Source: a virus
DNA length: 64,000 nt
Virus record (IMG/VR): IMGVR_UViG_3300035670_011573
Span: 62,001-126,000 of that record
Direction: 5' to 3' (one strand)
The notes under the pieces are model-generated. The model worked only from the letters and a program-made list of their open reading frames with translations. It searched no databases and was not told the origin of the DNA. Each line of letters begins with the position of its first letter. The first letter of the stretch is position 1. Both the position numbers and the translations under genes were made by a program. Below are positions 27,793-37,164 of this stretch, piece by piece.

Positions 27793-29634
27793 TTAATTAA
27801 TCAAAGTATCTAAACCTAAAATTTCTTTATTAATATACTGAATAGTATTTTTAATAGAAGTATCTAGGTCTTGAGATGAATTTTCATATTTACCCATTAG
27901 ATCAGTTAGTTTTTGCAAAAATTCAGGTTCCGCAGTTGATAATTTAAATATATCATTTACAATATCATTGTTTGATTTTAAAGAACCAAGAATAGATTGA
28001 ATTTTTGGTTCAGTAGTGGAGACATCTTTAATATCTCTACTTGATAATAATTCTAAAGTTTTTTGAAGATTAGTAATCATATCATACAATCTTTTACTAT
28101 TTCTTTCTACAGACTCTGTATACTGACCACCAGTATTCTTTATTACGCCTGGATCTTGAATCTTTTTATACTCTTCTAAATTCTGAGTTAAAAATTCTTT
28201 AAATTTATTAAAATTATGAATAGATTTTTTAAGATTATCACGAATTTCTTCTGCGGTCTGGGTCACCTTGTTAGAAACTGGCGAGGTTGTAGAGCTGTAA
28301 GCCCTTTTGAGTAAACTTTCATCAGAAAAAATTTTAATATTTTTATTTCCATATTTTGCTCTAATTATTTTAACAATATTATACTCATCAGAGTCGTTAG
28401 GCAAATTAATTAATTCAAAATTAAAATCATCACCAGTTTGCATCTTAAACCTGCTGGCGATTAATTTCTTAAATAAATCAGTATTTTTAAACCTTGTAGC
28501 AACAACAACCTTGCAGTCTTTTTCATAATTAGCCCTTCTAACCTCATTAAACATCTTAAAGCAATCTTCCTTAACTTCATCTGAGTTTAAAAAATTAACA
28601 AAGCTTCTATTAAAGCTGGGAAAAATTGACTCATTGTCTTGGATGTTTTTTAAATCTTTGATATGAAAATCTCTATAAATTTCTTTTCCAAAAGCAGATT
28701 TTAAAATTGAAGTGGCTGTTCCATCCAAATTTACATAAGGTGTATTAAAATCATTAGATTCGATTGTTTTATAAACTCTAATCATTGGAGACTTTTCTAT
28801 CAAGCCATCAAAATCAAAGGCATATATATTTTTAATATATTCTGGTTTGTTATTTAAAACAATCTTTGAGATATAGTTAGACTTTTTTGCAGTCTTGTGT
28901 AATTTGTTTGATATATTTAAAATTATAAAATTATTCCATTTATAAATGTTATCAGGAAGTATGGAAGAATATTTAACAATGATATCCTTATCATTACCTA
29001 TATGTTTGGATACTTTATTTAATTTATTTACTCCAGGAATATGTGATTCCTCACCCTTTTTAATATCAACAATGCATCCCGTACTAATCCCAAGTCTTTG
29101 AGATAATCCACCACAAATCTCCAAAACATTTTTGACGCCAGAGCAAGAAAATGTGCCTAAAGTATTGGGCTGAATATTCTTGCAAATTTTTTTAATTTTA
29201 TTATCTTCATCAACAAAGATAATGTCAATTGCAAACTTTACAGTCCCCATATGATAAATTACATCTTCTGGACGTGTATACTCAAATAATAGTCCAGCAC
29301 TTTCTTGCAACGAATCATATCTTTGTAGTCCGGCCACTTTATCTTGAAAATCTTTGGCTATATCACAAGAAAAATTTGCTATTAAATCTTCATCGTTAAT
29401 AATTTCAATGCTAGCCTTATTTTTTTTGTCTTTAGAATAAGATATATTTTCCACCGGACTTGTTACTCCATTTTCATGCTTAATTGGCTCAACTTCTTCG
29501 CTTAAATATTTGTAAGGCGTTAAGCTATCTAGCCGCTCTTGCGTATTTATTTCTTTTGTTGGTTCCTTGTAGCTAGAATTATTTCCCATCTCATATTCAG
29601 TAGATAAGATCCACGGCCATGCTTTTTTATCCAT
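27793..29634 (-). CDS. DUF192 domain fused to a HAD-like domain, 613 aa
   Basis: Residues about 100-190 fit DUF192: L-x-SLQESAGLLFEY, then MGTVKFAIDIIFVDED, then NVLEICGGLSQRLGI. Residues about 268-440 look HAD-like: IYAFDFDGLIE gives the DxD of motif I (Asp274, Asp276), VVATRF gives the Thr of motif II (380), and NIKIFSDES gives the acidic motif IV. The C-terminal 150 residues are coiled coil. DUF192 proteins are small, usually exported; HAD enzymes are phosphatases or phosphotransferases. The pair in one phage head-block protein is odd. ATG 29634 overlaps the preceding stop as TAATG. Activity is inferred from motifs only. Confidence 0.6.
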   Translation of the reverse strand: MDKKAWPWILSTEYEMGNNSSYKEPTKEINTQERLDSLTPYKYLSEEVEPIKHENGVTSPVENISYSKDKKNKASIEIINDEDLIANFSCDIAKDFQDKVAGLQRYDSLQESAGLLFEYTRPEDVIYHMGTVKFAIDIIFVDEDNKIKKICKNIQPNTLGTFSCSGVKNVLEICGGLSQRLGISTGCIVDIKKGEESHIPGVNKLNKVSKHIGNDKDIIVKYSSILPDNIYKWNNFIILNISNKLHKTAKKSNYISKIVLNNKPEYIKNIYAFDFDGLIEKSPMIRVYKTIESNDFNTPYVNLDGTATSILKSAFGKEIYRDFHIKDLKNIQDNESIFPSFNRSFVNFLNSDEVKEDCFKMFNEVRRANYEKDCKVVVATRFKNTDLFKKLIASRFKMQTGDDFNFELINLPNDSDEYNIVKIIRAKYGNKNIKIFSDESLLKRAYSSTTSPVSNKVTQTAEEIRDNLKKSIHNFNKFKEFLTQNLEEYKKIQDPGVIKNTGGQYTESVERNSKRLYDMITNLQKTLELLSSRDIKDVSTTEPKIQSILGSLKSNNDIVNDIFKLSTAEPEFLQKLTDLMGKYENSSQDLDTSIKNTIQYINKEILGLDTLIN

Positions 29635-29921
29635 TAAAGCACCTTTAATAATTCATTTATTACTGATTTAATAAAAAATGGATCACGACCATTTAATATG
29701 TTTTTAATCAAGCTGATACTAACACCAATAGATGAACCGCCTGGTTGTTTTTTGCTAGACATCTCTGTAACTGGTAGTCGATTAATTTTATTTCTCAAAT
29801 TAGGGTAGGCTCTCTGCCTTGATTCTAAAGACATTCTACCTACCATTACGTCTATAATGTCCCTAATTTGCTCTGCAACAAACTTAGGATTTTCTGGAAA
29901 TCCTCTAGCTTCTTTTTTCAT
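29634..29921 (-). CDS. Hypothetical protein, 95 aa
   Basis: The family is not recognised. Small basic protein with a helical core (VAEQIRDIIDVMVGRM) and a short Ser/Gly-rich linker. The ATG at 29921 directly follows the TAA of the upstream gene in the same frame (TAAATG), but GGAG lies seven bases before it, so this is a true gene start rather than a broken gene. Its own stop overlaps the next gene. Confidence 0.45.
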   Translation of the reverse strand: MKKEARGFPENPKFVAEQIRDIIDVMVGRMSLESRQRAYPNLRNKINRLPVTEMSSKKQPGGSSIGVSISLIKNILNGRDPFFIKSVINELLKVL

Positions 29922-30446
29922 TTACAACTCCGAAAGATACTGACCGGCTCTATGTAATGCTTTTTTATAAGCTGATTCTTTGGAAAGATTAAGATCTTTA
30001 TTCTTGTTATATTCTAGAACAATAGTTCTGGAATATATCTTGGATAATTTTTTAATAATATCATTGGTGTTTGGAACATCAGATAACTTTACTTTTAAAA
30101 TTAAGGAATTAAAAAGTACGGTAGGATCTTCATCACGAACTTGGGCAAATTTTTTAATTAAAACATCTGCAAAATCAGCTAAATAATATTCACCAGAATT
30201 ATCTAATTCATTGCCAATAACAACTAGCGCATCAAAAAGCCTATTTACTGATGTTTTATCTAATAGATTTTTTTCTGCGTCTAATTCATCTGGATTGACT
30301 GCATCAAATTCTTCCACCATCTCTACACCAGTTATAAAGCCCCTGGCACCTTTTTCTGAACCAACACCTTCCACCAAATCATTAGAAGGGCCTGTCTCCA
30401 CAGGCTCTTCGCCTACTGGCGCATTGCTGTAGGCAATCCGCCTCAT
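29922..30446 (-). CDS. Hypothetical protein, 174 aa
   Basis: The family is not recognised. The first 50 residues are acidic and probably flexible; the rest is helical with a Lys-rich C-terminus (AYKKALHRAGQYLSEL). It overlaps the upstream short gene as ATGA, so translational coupling is likely, and has only a weak ribosome site of its own. It lies just downstream of the portal gene. Confidence 0.45.
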   Translation of the reverse strand: MRRIAYSNAPVGEEPVETGPSNDLVEGVGSEKGARGFITGVEMVEEFDAVNPDELDAEKNLLDKTSVNRLFDALVVIGNELDNSGEYYLADFADVLIKKFAQVRDEDPTVLFNSLILKVKLSDVPNTNDIIKKLSKIYSRTIVLEYNKNKDLNLSKESAYKKALHRAGQYLSEL

Positions 30447-30631
30447 TTTTTCTTACCAAAATTAGGATCAGAAACAATATCTGACACAGAAGCCGGTTTA
30501 TATCCTTTTTCTAACTTCTTTTTTCCGCTTACAATATCAGAAGAAGTAACGGTTTCACCACTAGGATTTCTATATAATGGCTGTACGGAAGAAACTTGTG
30601 CTTGCTTTTTTATTTTATATTTTGTGGACAT
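30443..30631 (-). CDS. Small basic hypothetical protein, 62 aa
   Basis: The family is not recognised. Short Lys/Ser-rich protein, probably disordered, with AGGGG upstream of ATG 30631. It lies between the portal gene and the 174-residue gene. Confidence 0.4.
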   Translation of the reverse strand: MSTKYKIKKQAQVSSVQPLYRNPSGETVTSSDIVSGKKKLEKGYKPASVSDIVSDPNFGKKK

Positions 30632-30670
30632 AAAAACCCCTAAAATAAGATTTTAAAATTACCAGATTCT

Positions 30671-32398
30671 TTATCCCGGTGGTCCACCGGGAGGCCCGCC
30701 AGGCCCGCCAGGGCCACCGCCTGGAGGCCCAGGCATCTCTAGGCCCGGTAGGCCACCACCGCCGCCTGGAGGCCCGCCGCCGCCATCCCCGCCGCCCACA
30801 GCGGTATCTGCCGCTTCGGGTATGACGCTATCAATGTTTAGACCCTCAAGCTCTCGAAGGCGCATGGCTTGTAGTGCCTCCAATTCCTTCATCTTAATAA
30901 CATCATGAATGGCTTCTTCTTTTAATCTTCTTCTTTCTTCATCATAGCTTAAACCAAGACTTCGATACAAGGTTTGCAATGAAACTTGCTTATTAGATAC
31001 GAAATTACCAATATTTTGAATATAGTCATTCATATCATATAAGTTCATATGGTTAAAGTCTACAGTGGGAACTTGTAAAACTTTTTGACCATCTTTATAA
31101 TTAAAGAAATCTTGAATCTCTGCAATTGGAGCAAAGATTTTTTGTTCCAACCATTTCTTAATCATGTTTCTAAAAATATCATATCTCTGTCTTAAAACTT
31201 CTAAACCAATAGACGAGTTTGAATAAGTTACAGATTCTTGATCCATTAAGGATTTTGGAACCATTAAGCCAGTATAGATATTGCTTAAAATATGTTCAAT
31301 ATCAGTATTTATTTCTAGAATAGATCCGCTAAAACCAATCCTTTCAATGGTTACGCCATCGTGTGTTACAATCTTAAAGTCTTTATCATACTGCGCTTCT
31401 TCTAGTGCAATACGCATGGCTTCAATGTCAGATTGTGTTGGTCTATACTCATTGCCGCCTAACTTGACTAATGTTAATGGATTAACCATGCCGTCAGCCT
31501 GAGCAAACTTTGACTCACGTAATTTATCATAAAGCATTAAGTCCTTATAGGTAGATACAATAACGGAAGTACCTCTAGTATCATAGGGTGAACTTAAAAG
31601 CTTTAAGTGTGAAACGTTTATATTGTCTAAGGGTATAGTTTGACCTTTCTTGACAGCATCTATAATATGTGGTGGAAGTCTTTTCTTTAATGCAATATCA
31701 GTTGGAGAATTAGAATTAACCAATCTTTGCAAGGTTGCATCTGGCTTTAAAGAAATAATAACCTGATCGCCAATAGCGGCCTTTTTAACATGTACATAAT
31801 CTGGATTTAAAATAGTGACCCTTTTCCAGGTTCCGGTTTCACGATCTAATTCTGCATAGGGGAAAACCTCCCCCAACTTCCAGAACTCCAATGAGACACC
31901 ATAGACAATGGAGTATAGATCTATTTTTTCTGCCATCTGAAGGAAAAATTCTTGAATTTCCTTTACAGGATGAACAATATTAATTTTGCTGATAGGATAG
32001 CTAGCATGTAAGTTAATTGCATTTCTGACTAGTGGGTGAGTATCGTAGAAAATTCTATTCCAAGCATTCATAGTTACCCTATCTCTGGGTAAGTTTAAGT
32101 TTGCCAGCTGGAATAAGGGTGAATAAACTTCTGGACCCATCATATCTGTAAGGCCACGTGTGGTAGGTAAAGTAGCCGGGCCAACGGTTGCTCGCTTAGT
32201 CATTGCCATTTTGTAAGCAGAGCTATGAAGAATAGAAGCGGTGGGCTTACTATCTTCCTCGCCAGTCATTTTTTTGCTTTCTGCATCTTGTATCTGCGCT
32301 CTTCGTACATCAGAAAGCTTCTTTAATCCACCGTTGGAAAGTGAATTTTGTACGGCTTCCGCAGTAAGGTTTTGCGGACGATTTACTCTTATACTCAT
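30671..32398 (-). CDS. Portal protein, 575 aa
   Basis: The portal forms the dodecameric DNA channel at one capsid vertex and docks the terminase. The call rests on position directly after the large terminase, the usual length of about 500-570 residues and the N-terminal pattern FYDTHPLVRNAINLHASYP followed by NGxEY/RPT-type stem sequences (GGNEYRPTQSDIE) and a long helical crown (EERRRLKEEAIHDVIKM). The last 40 residues are a Gly/Pro run, GGGDGGGGPPGGGGG-like, encoded by GC-rich DNA unlike the rest. ATG 32398 has GTGAGG upstream. I am fairly sure of the family, less so of details. Confidence 0.75.
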   Translation of the reverse strand: MSIRVNRPQNLTAEAVQNSLSNGGLKKLSDVRRAQIQDAESKKMTGEEDSKPTASILHSSAYKMAMTKRATVGPATLPTTRGLTDMMGPEVYSPLFQLANLNLPRDRVTMNAWNRIFYDTHPLVRNAINLHASYPISKINIVHPVKEIQEFFLQMAEKIDLYSIVYGVSLEFWKLGEVFPYAELDRETGTWKRVTILNPDYVHVKKAAIGDQVIISLKPDATLQRLVNSNSPTDIALKKRLPPHIIDAVKKGQTIPLDNINVSHLKLLSSPYDTRGTSVIVSTYKDLMLYDKLRESKFAQADGMVNPLTLVKLGGNEYRPTQSDIEAMRIALEEAQYDKDFKIVTHDGVTIERIGFSGSILEINTDIEHILSNIYTGLMVPKSLMDQESVTYSNSSIGLEVLRQRYDIFRNMIKKWLEQKIFAPIAEIQDFFNYKDGQKVLQVPTVDFNHMNLYDMNDYIQNIGNFVSNKQVSLQTLYRSLGLSYDEERRRLKEEAIHDVIKMKELEALQAMRLRELEGLNIDSVIPEAADTAVGGGDGGGGPPGGGGGLPGLEMPGPPGGGPGGPGGPPGGPPG

Positions 32399-32406
32399 TT
32401 ATAACC

Positions 32407-35262
32407 TCACATTCTTAGTCTAGGTGCAAATGCTAGCGTTGGCTTTGGCATGTTAGATTTTTCTTTTGTACCAGGTTTAACTGTAAAACCCTGTGTAGAA
32501 TCAAACTTCCAAGCCATATAGGCATACATTAAAGCCATCAACCCATCGTTAGGCGTTGAGCCTTTAATATAAGTTTTTACTTCTTGACCACCTTTATTTC
32601 TAATGGCAACACCCATTGATGTACAATGATCTATTAACCATTCGATATATTCATAGCTTTTCCAAGGGAACCTAATCTTACCCTTTTTCATTTTTTCAAA
32701 GATCTCCTCAATCATAAGATCTTTATTATAAGTAATCATCAATTCATCTTCACGATATTTAATTGGATTTAAAAGAGCGGCACTACCTTGTGCTCCTAAA
32801 AATCTATCACCAAATCCATCATTCATCTGCAATTCTCTAACAACATCTTGTCCGAAGAAAAAGTCGGAGACCCCGCGCTTGACAGAAAATCTTTTGAATA
32901 ACTCATTAACTGTGGCTTTCTTATATCCGAAAGTTCTTTCTCTTAAAATGTGCGCATGCTCTATTTGAAGTGTTCCATCACCAATGTCAGATAAGATTAC
33001 TGCACAAGAATAAGATTGACCCTTAGATTCTTCGTCAGTTTTATCTCCCCAGTCTATTCCTAGGTAGGCAGGTCTTTCATTCGCTAATATTTTCTTTGCA
33101 AAGAATCTTTCAGAATCTTTACAGAATGCTTCTATATGGGTTCTGGTCAATGGCATTCCACCACTAGAGAAAAATTCTCCAACAACTTCATTATTCCAAA
33201 CACGGTCTGATTGATTTGGATTATTTTCTGGCATCAAAGAGTTTATATATTCACGATTAAGGTATGGAATATATAACTGATTAATGTGAAATCCTACATA
33301 CTTAGACTCTTCTTCATTTCTGGAGGGTGCCCAGCAACCTCTTTCAATAGCATCAATCTTGTGCTGAATAAAACCGCAAATAGGACATTTGATATTAAAA
33401 CCGCTAATCCAAATTTCTTTCCAAGCATCACTACCTGGCTGATAAAATGGAAAAGTTTTTTCACAATTTTTACAGCCAAGATGATAAAACCTTTGGTCTG
33501 ACATTTCCCAGGTAAGTTCAAACCAGCTACCTTTTTCTTTTGGTGTTCCAAAGTAGACCTGGACACCACGACCTACTGGACCATATTTTGCGGCGGTCAG
33601 AGTCTTGGTAGAGTTACCTATTGCAAGTCCCATCATATCTTGACAATTATGGACAACAGGACCGCCAGCATATTTGCTATTTTTAGTTGGAGACAATATA
33701 AAATTATGATTTTCTTCGACCTCTATATCATATACAACTTCTTGCTTTTCTAATTTTTTTATTTTATCTACAATTAATATAGAATAATTTTTAAAATTAT
33801 TATCCCAAGTATAATTGTCAAATTCATTTAAGAAAAGATTTCCAAACTTATAAGTCATTGTGGGATGAATATATTTTTTAATTAAGTTATATAGATTAAA
33901 AAATCCTGCTTTGTTAAAATAAATATAAAAATATCCATCAGACTGTTTTTTATAATGACAATCTATACCTAGACTTTTAAATTTATTTACAAATCTAATC
34001 TGAGAGTCTTCATCAAAAGAACATGTTGATAAATATGCAGCTCCAGATGTAGGACCCCAAGATTTTATTAGAGAACCATCATCCATAAACCATATTGCAA
34101 GACCTCTCTCATCAATTTCATCGAGAACCCATTGTGGACAACTATATTTAGTTTTAGGAAAATTATTGTTAATGGCAAATAATTTTGATGCAAAGCTAAC
34201 CGCTTCTTTCTTTGAAAAACCATTTTGTTTGATATATTTAATTTGAGAATTAAACATATCAGATTTCCAATTACAATATTCTTTTTGCTTTATGCCATGT
34301 ACAACCTGTAGTCTATATACATTGTCTTTATATCTACTAAGATGACCATCTCCTAAAAATGAACCTAGAGCGATTTGCTTTTGGTCATCATTAATTGCTC
34401 TAATTTTCAAATCAGAATCTACAGAGGATATAATCAAATCATTATTGCTTAAGTTACATGCTTCTTTCCAACCACCAGTTGTTAAAAACTTATGATTTGG
34501 AGTACATTTTATCTCTCTATTACCAATATATAGCTTCAATAGTTCCCTTGGACTTCTCTTCCAGGCGTTAGTTATTTTTTTATATTCAAAACGTTCCATT
34601 TTTTCATTATAAGATTTAACCATAGGAAGTTGATTTCCACTTTTAAATTCTTGATATAGTTTTCCAATTTTAACTTTACCGCCATCCGTCTCTATAAATT
34701 GATGGTATGGAAAACATTCGTCATAAAAGGCAACGTCCAATGTCATACCACGAACCCTGTCTGCATCTGCACCGATACTTTCAACCCATAACGTACCAGT
34801 GTTAAATTGCTTCATGGTTAAATTATCAACAGCATTTATTGTTCTTAATTTATTTTTATTGACGAAATCATCTTTTGCACTTCTAACAAGATTTTCTAAT
34901 TTATCTTGTGTAAATCTTTTTACTTGCGCTAATGCAGGAAATAAATGCGCTACACGAATTGGTGGCGTTGTAAAAAGACCACTATTAGTAAAGTAAAGGT
35001 CTAAGGCACCAGCCATCATAGTTGCACCAACCTGACGGCCTTTCTTAATAATTACAGGCTTACCCTCCTTCTTTGGAGCTTGAAGGGCAACATAACGATA
35101 GATATCAGCCATAAATTTCCAGCCATTGCCCACAATACGAAAAGGCTCACCATCCAAGGTAAGATTATTTTGGATGAAATGAGCCGGATCGTAATCTAAG
35201 AATGTTGTTTTTAGCTGCGAAAATATTTTATTTTGTTCTTGCTTAAAATCACTTCCTGCCAT
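32407..35262 (-). CDS. Terminase large subunit with an in-frame intein, 951 aa precursor
   Basis: The terminase cuts and pumps phage DNA into the prohead. Walker A is GRQVGAT (residues 75-81) and Walker B is VAFYDE (177-182); the C-terminal nuclease part starts at GIDWGDKTDEES. An intein of 357 residues lies between Glu182 and Cys540, directly after the Walker B Glu, in the ATPase centre. The spliced protein would be 594 residues, a normal size for this family. A zinc-like CxxC...CPIC cluster follows the second extein part (CKNCEKTF, CPICGF). ATG 35262 has AGGAAAG upstream. It precedes the portal gene, as usual. Confidence 0.9.
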   Translation of the reverse strand: MAGSDFKQEQNKIFSQLKTTFLDYDPAHFIQNNLTLDGEPFRIVGNGWKFMADIYRYVALQAPKKEGKPVIIKKGRQVGATMMAGALDLYFTNSGLFTTPPIRVAHLFPALAQVKRFTQDKLENLVRSAKDDFVNKNKLRTINAVDNLTMKQFNTGTLWVESIGADADRVRGMTLDVAFYDECFPYHQFIETDGGKVKIGKLYQEFKSGNQLPMVKSYNEKMERFEYKKITNAWKRSPRELLKLYIGNREIKCTPNHKFLTTGGWKEACNLSNNDLIISSVDSDLKIRAINDDQKQIALGSFLGDGHLSRYKDNVYRLQVVHGIKQKEYCNWKSDMFNSQIKYIKQNGFSKKEAVSFASKLFAINNNFPKTKYSCPQWVLDEIDERGLAIWFMDDGSLIKSWGPTSGAAYLSTCSFDEDSQIRFVNKFKSLGIDCHYKKQSDGYFYIYFNKAGFFNLYNLIKKYIHPTMTYKFGNLFLNEFDNYTWDNNFKNYSILIVDKIKKLEKQEVVYDIEVEENHNFILSPTKNSKYAGGPVVHNCQDMMGLAIGNSTKTLTAAKYGPVGRGVQVYFGTPKEKGSWFELTWEMSDQRFYHLGCKNCEKTFPFYQPGSDAWKEIWISGFNIKCPICGFIQHKIDAIERGCWAPSRNEEESKYVGFHINQLYIPYLNREYINSLMPENNPNQSDRVWNNEVVGEFFSSGGMPLTRTHIEAFCKDSERFFAKKILANERPAYLGIDWGDKTDEESKGQSYSCAVILSDIGDGTLQIEHAHILRERTFGYKKATVNELFKRFSVKRGVSDFFFGQDVVRELQMNDGFGDRFLGAQGSAALLNPIKYREDELMITYNKDLMIEEIFEKMKKGKIRFPWKSYEYIEWLIDHCTSMGVAIRNKGGQEVKTYIKGSTPNDGLMALMYAYMAWKFDSTQGFTVKPGTKEKSNMPKPTLAFAPRLRM
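33646..34716 (-). other. Terminase intein with LAGLIDADG-type endonuclease, 357 aa
   Basis: Precursor residues 183-539. Block A begins with Cys183 (CFPYHQFIETD), block B contains KCTPNHKFL, and the C-terminus ends VVYDIEVEENHNF ... GPVVHN followed by extein Cys540. The two dodecapeptide-like motifs are LGSFLGDGHLSR and LAIWFMDDGSL, both with the acidic residues of a LAGLIDADG homing endonuclease, so it may still be able to home. Splicing residues Cys1, His-Asn at the end and Cys+1 are all present, so the intein looks functional. Confidence 0.88.
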
Positions 35263-35274
35263 AATCTTTCCTAA

Positions 35275-35985
35275 TTAGGAAAGGCTTGTTCTTCCATGCG
35301 AATAATAATCTGCAACCTGATCTTCTGGGTTGGGATTATAGGTATCTACCATTGGAATATAAGATTCTTTCCTGGGTTCATCAGATTTCTTATACTTATT
35401 AATTTCATAATTTATGAATTCTTTTAATATTCCTTCGTCAATATTTACTGATTCAAATCCTAAGGCATTATTAGACTTACAGGCTCGAATAATAATTATC
35501 TCATTAACATCTAATTTTCTGCTTACATAATCTTTTATCATTTCCTTGATATAGTCCATGATAACCTGCATCTTCTCTTCACGTCTTTTGAAGGCTTCAT
35601 CATTATGATCATGATCATGGCTAGCGGTCTTTTTGTTGCAACCACAATCTGTCTTGGTAACTTTGCACTTACAATCTTCCTTGCACTTGCAGGGCTTTTT
35701 ACAACCACAAGATTCTTCATTAGCAGTTTTTTCTTCTTGGGCAGTATTACTTTTCTTTTCTAATTCATTAATAATTTTTTTGGCAACATCAAAGCCAACA
35801 CGGTCTCGAATATCTGCAAGCTTTTCTTCGATAGTGTTAAATTTTTTCTTTTTATAAGTCTTATCAAGATATTCTTTAAGATAATCAATCTGATTGGCCT
35901 TCTTATCTAAATCGTGTGCAAATTCATAAAGCCAAAACGGACTGCTTGAATTAATACCTGTATTATCTACCCTGTTGACTTTCAT
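35275..35985 (-). CDS. Protein with four CxC pairs and a His/Asp motif, 236 aa
   Basis: The family is not recognised. Residues 93-116 hold eight Cys in four CxC pairs (CGC, CKC, CKC, CGC) with many Lys between, followed by SHDHDHND at 122-129. This looks like a metallothionein-style metal-binding patch within an otherwise helical, charged protein. ATG 35985 has AGGAT upstream. It precedes the terminase gene by 12 bases in the same transcript. Metal storage, folding of a packaging component, or redox sensing are all possible; none is shown. Confidence 0.5.
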   Translation of the reverse strand: MKVNRVDNTGINSSSPFWLYEFAHDLDKKANQIDYLKEYLDKTYKKKKFNTIEEKLADIRDRVGFDVAKKIINELEKKSNTAQEEKTANEESCGCKKPCKCKEDCKCKVTKTDCGCNKKTASHDHDHNDEAFKRREEKMQVIMDYIKEMIKDYVSRKLDVNEIIIIRACKSNNALGFESVNIDEGILKEFINYEINKYKKSDEPRKESYIPMVDTYNPNPEDQVADYYSHGRTSLS

Positions 35986-35994
35986 ATTTTTATC

Positions 35995-37155
35995 CTATGC
36001 CAAATAGTTTTTAATAAACTCAACGCCTTGCGATTTACCATCTTCTTTCTTTTTGGTGGTGGAAATAGTTCCACGGTCAATAAAGATTGGGTGACCCATG
36101 TCTTTTAGAATTTGAAAAATTGCAAGTTCTTCCCTGCTATCAAGCTTATATTCTTTCTTTAAAAATTCATAAACCTCTTCAAATGGCTTGCCAGAAGAAA
36201 CAACTGAATTAACTAAAATACCACTAATGGCTCTTTCAAAAGGTGTCATTACCAATTGGATAATTGGTGTGCTGGCCTGCTTCTCTATTTCTGCTTCTTT
36301 TACCAAAGACAATGTTTCTTCTGCTTTTTTGCTTTTTTCATTTAACTTCTTAATATGCTTCTTTAGTTTAGTAATGCCTTGTAGAATCTCTACGCGAACT
36401 TCTTCTAACTTTGCGATATCTAGACAATTATCTTCATCACGCCTTAGTGCTTCCGAAATCTCTTTGTTTAGCTTTGTAAGGAATTGAATAGCTCTCTCAC
36501 AACCAAGTGTAGAGGAACCATCGTGCTTAGGAATTTCTGCTGGATATATCTTAAGTATATAGGCCATAAATTGCTTGGGGTCTCTGTCTTTTTGCCAATC
36601 AGTAACCACTGCTTCTTCTTCTGGCTCTTCATGTAGATCAGATTCTATAACCCCATCTACGCCAGGTAGCATTAATTCAATTGTATCTTCACCACCTCCC
36701 AAACCAAGAACAGACTCATCGTGAATCATAATTTCTGGGTCTTGAAGATCCACAACCTCTAATCCACCTACAAGTTCTTGACCCATGTCTGGATGATGAT
36801 GATGTTCCATCTCATGGGAATGATCCTGCTCATGTTCATGCTCATGAAATTGAATTGGCATTTCTGAATGCATCATAGGCTGACCAAGCATAGGGGGTGG
36901 TAAGGCTGCATCCAAGGACTGGAGTAGATCCATCTTGTGTGCTTCTGGTTCACCATCTTCTTCATGGATATGATATAGTTCACCAATTTGACTTGGGTCA
37001 CCAGAAAGGTAGACGAAGGTTTCGGAATCTCCATCTTCATCCTCGCTAAAATCAAAACCATCAAGCACTTCTTCAACAATGTTAGAATGCATATCTTGTG
37101 CTTTCTTAATATTGCGAGCGTCCTCTATATATTCTGTTACAATAAACTTTGACAT
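35995..37155 (-). CDS. Acidic protein with a His-rich metal-binding stretch, 386 aa
   Basis: The family is not recognised. A His/Glu-rich run, HEHEHEQDHSHEMEHHHHPD, lies near residues 103-122. The rest is acidic with a coiled-coil segment about residues 215-300 and a structured C-terminus with GTISTTKKKEDG. ATG 37155 has AGGAG upstream. It sits next to the CxC protein, so both may handle divalent metals, but that is inference. No membrane segment is visible. Confidence 0.5.
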   Translation of the reverse strand: MSKFIVTEYIEDARNIKKAQDMHSNIVEEVLDGFDFSEDEDGDSETFVYLSGDPSQIGELYHIHEEDGEPEAHKMDLLQSLDAALPPPMLGQPMMHSEMPIQFHEHEHEQDHSHEMEHHHHPDMGQELVGGLEVVDLQDPEIMIHDESVLGLGGGEDTIELMLPGVDGVIESDLHEEPEEEAVVTDWQKDRDPKQFMAYILKIYPAEIPKHDGSSTLGCERAIQFLTKLNKEISEALRRDEDNCLDIAKLEEVRVEILQGITKLKKHIKKLNEKSKKAEETLSLVKEAEIEKQASTPIIQLVMTPFERAISGILVNSVVSSGKPFEEVYEFLKKEYKLDSREELAIFQILKDMGHPIFIDRGTISTTKKKEDGKSQGVEFIKNYLA

Positions 37156-37164
37156 TAAGCTCTC

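Noticed and set aside
29919-29924. A second nonsense mutation, between the 174- and 95-residue genes in the same frame
   Set aside because: GGAG sits at the right distance before the ATG that follows the TAA, so this is an ordinary gene junction.
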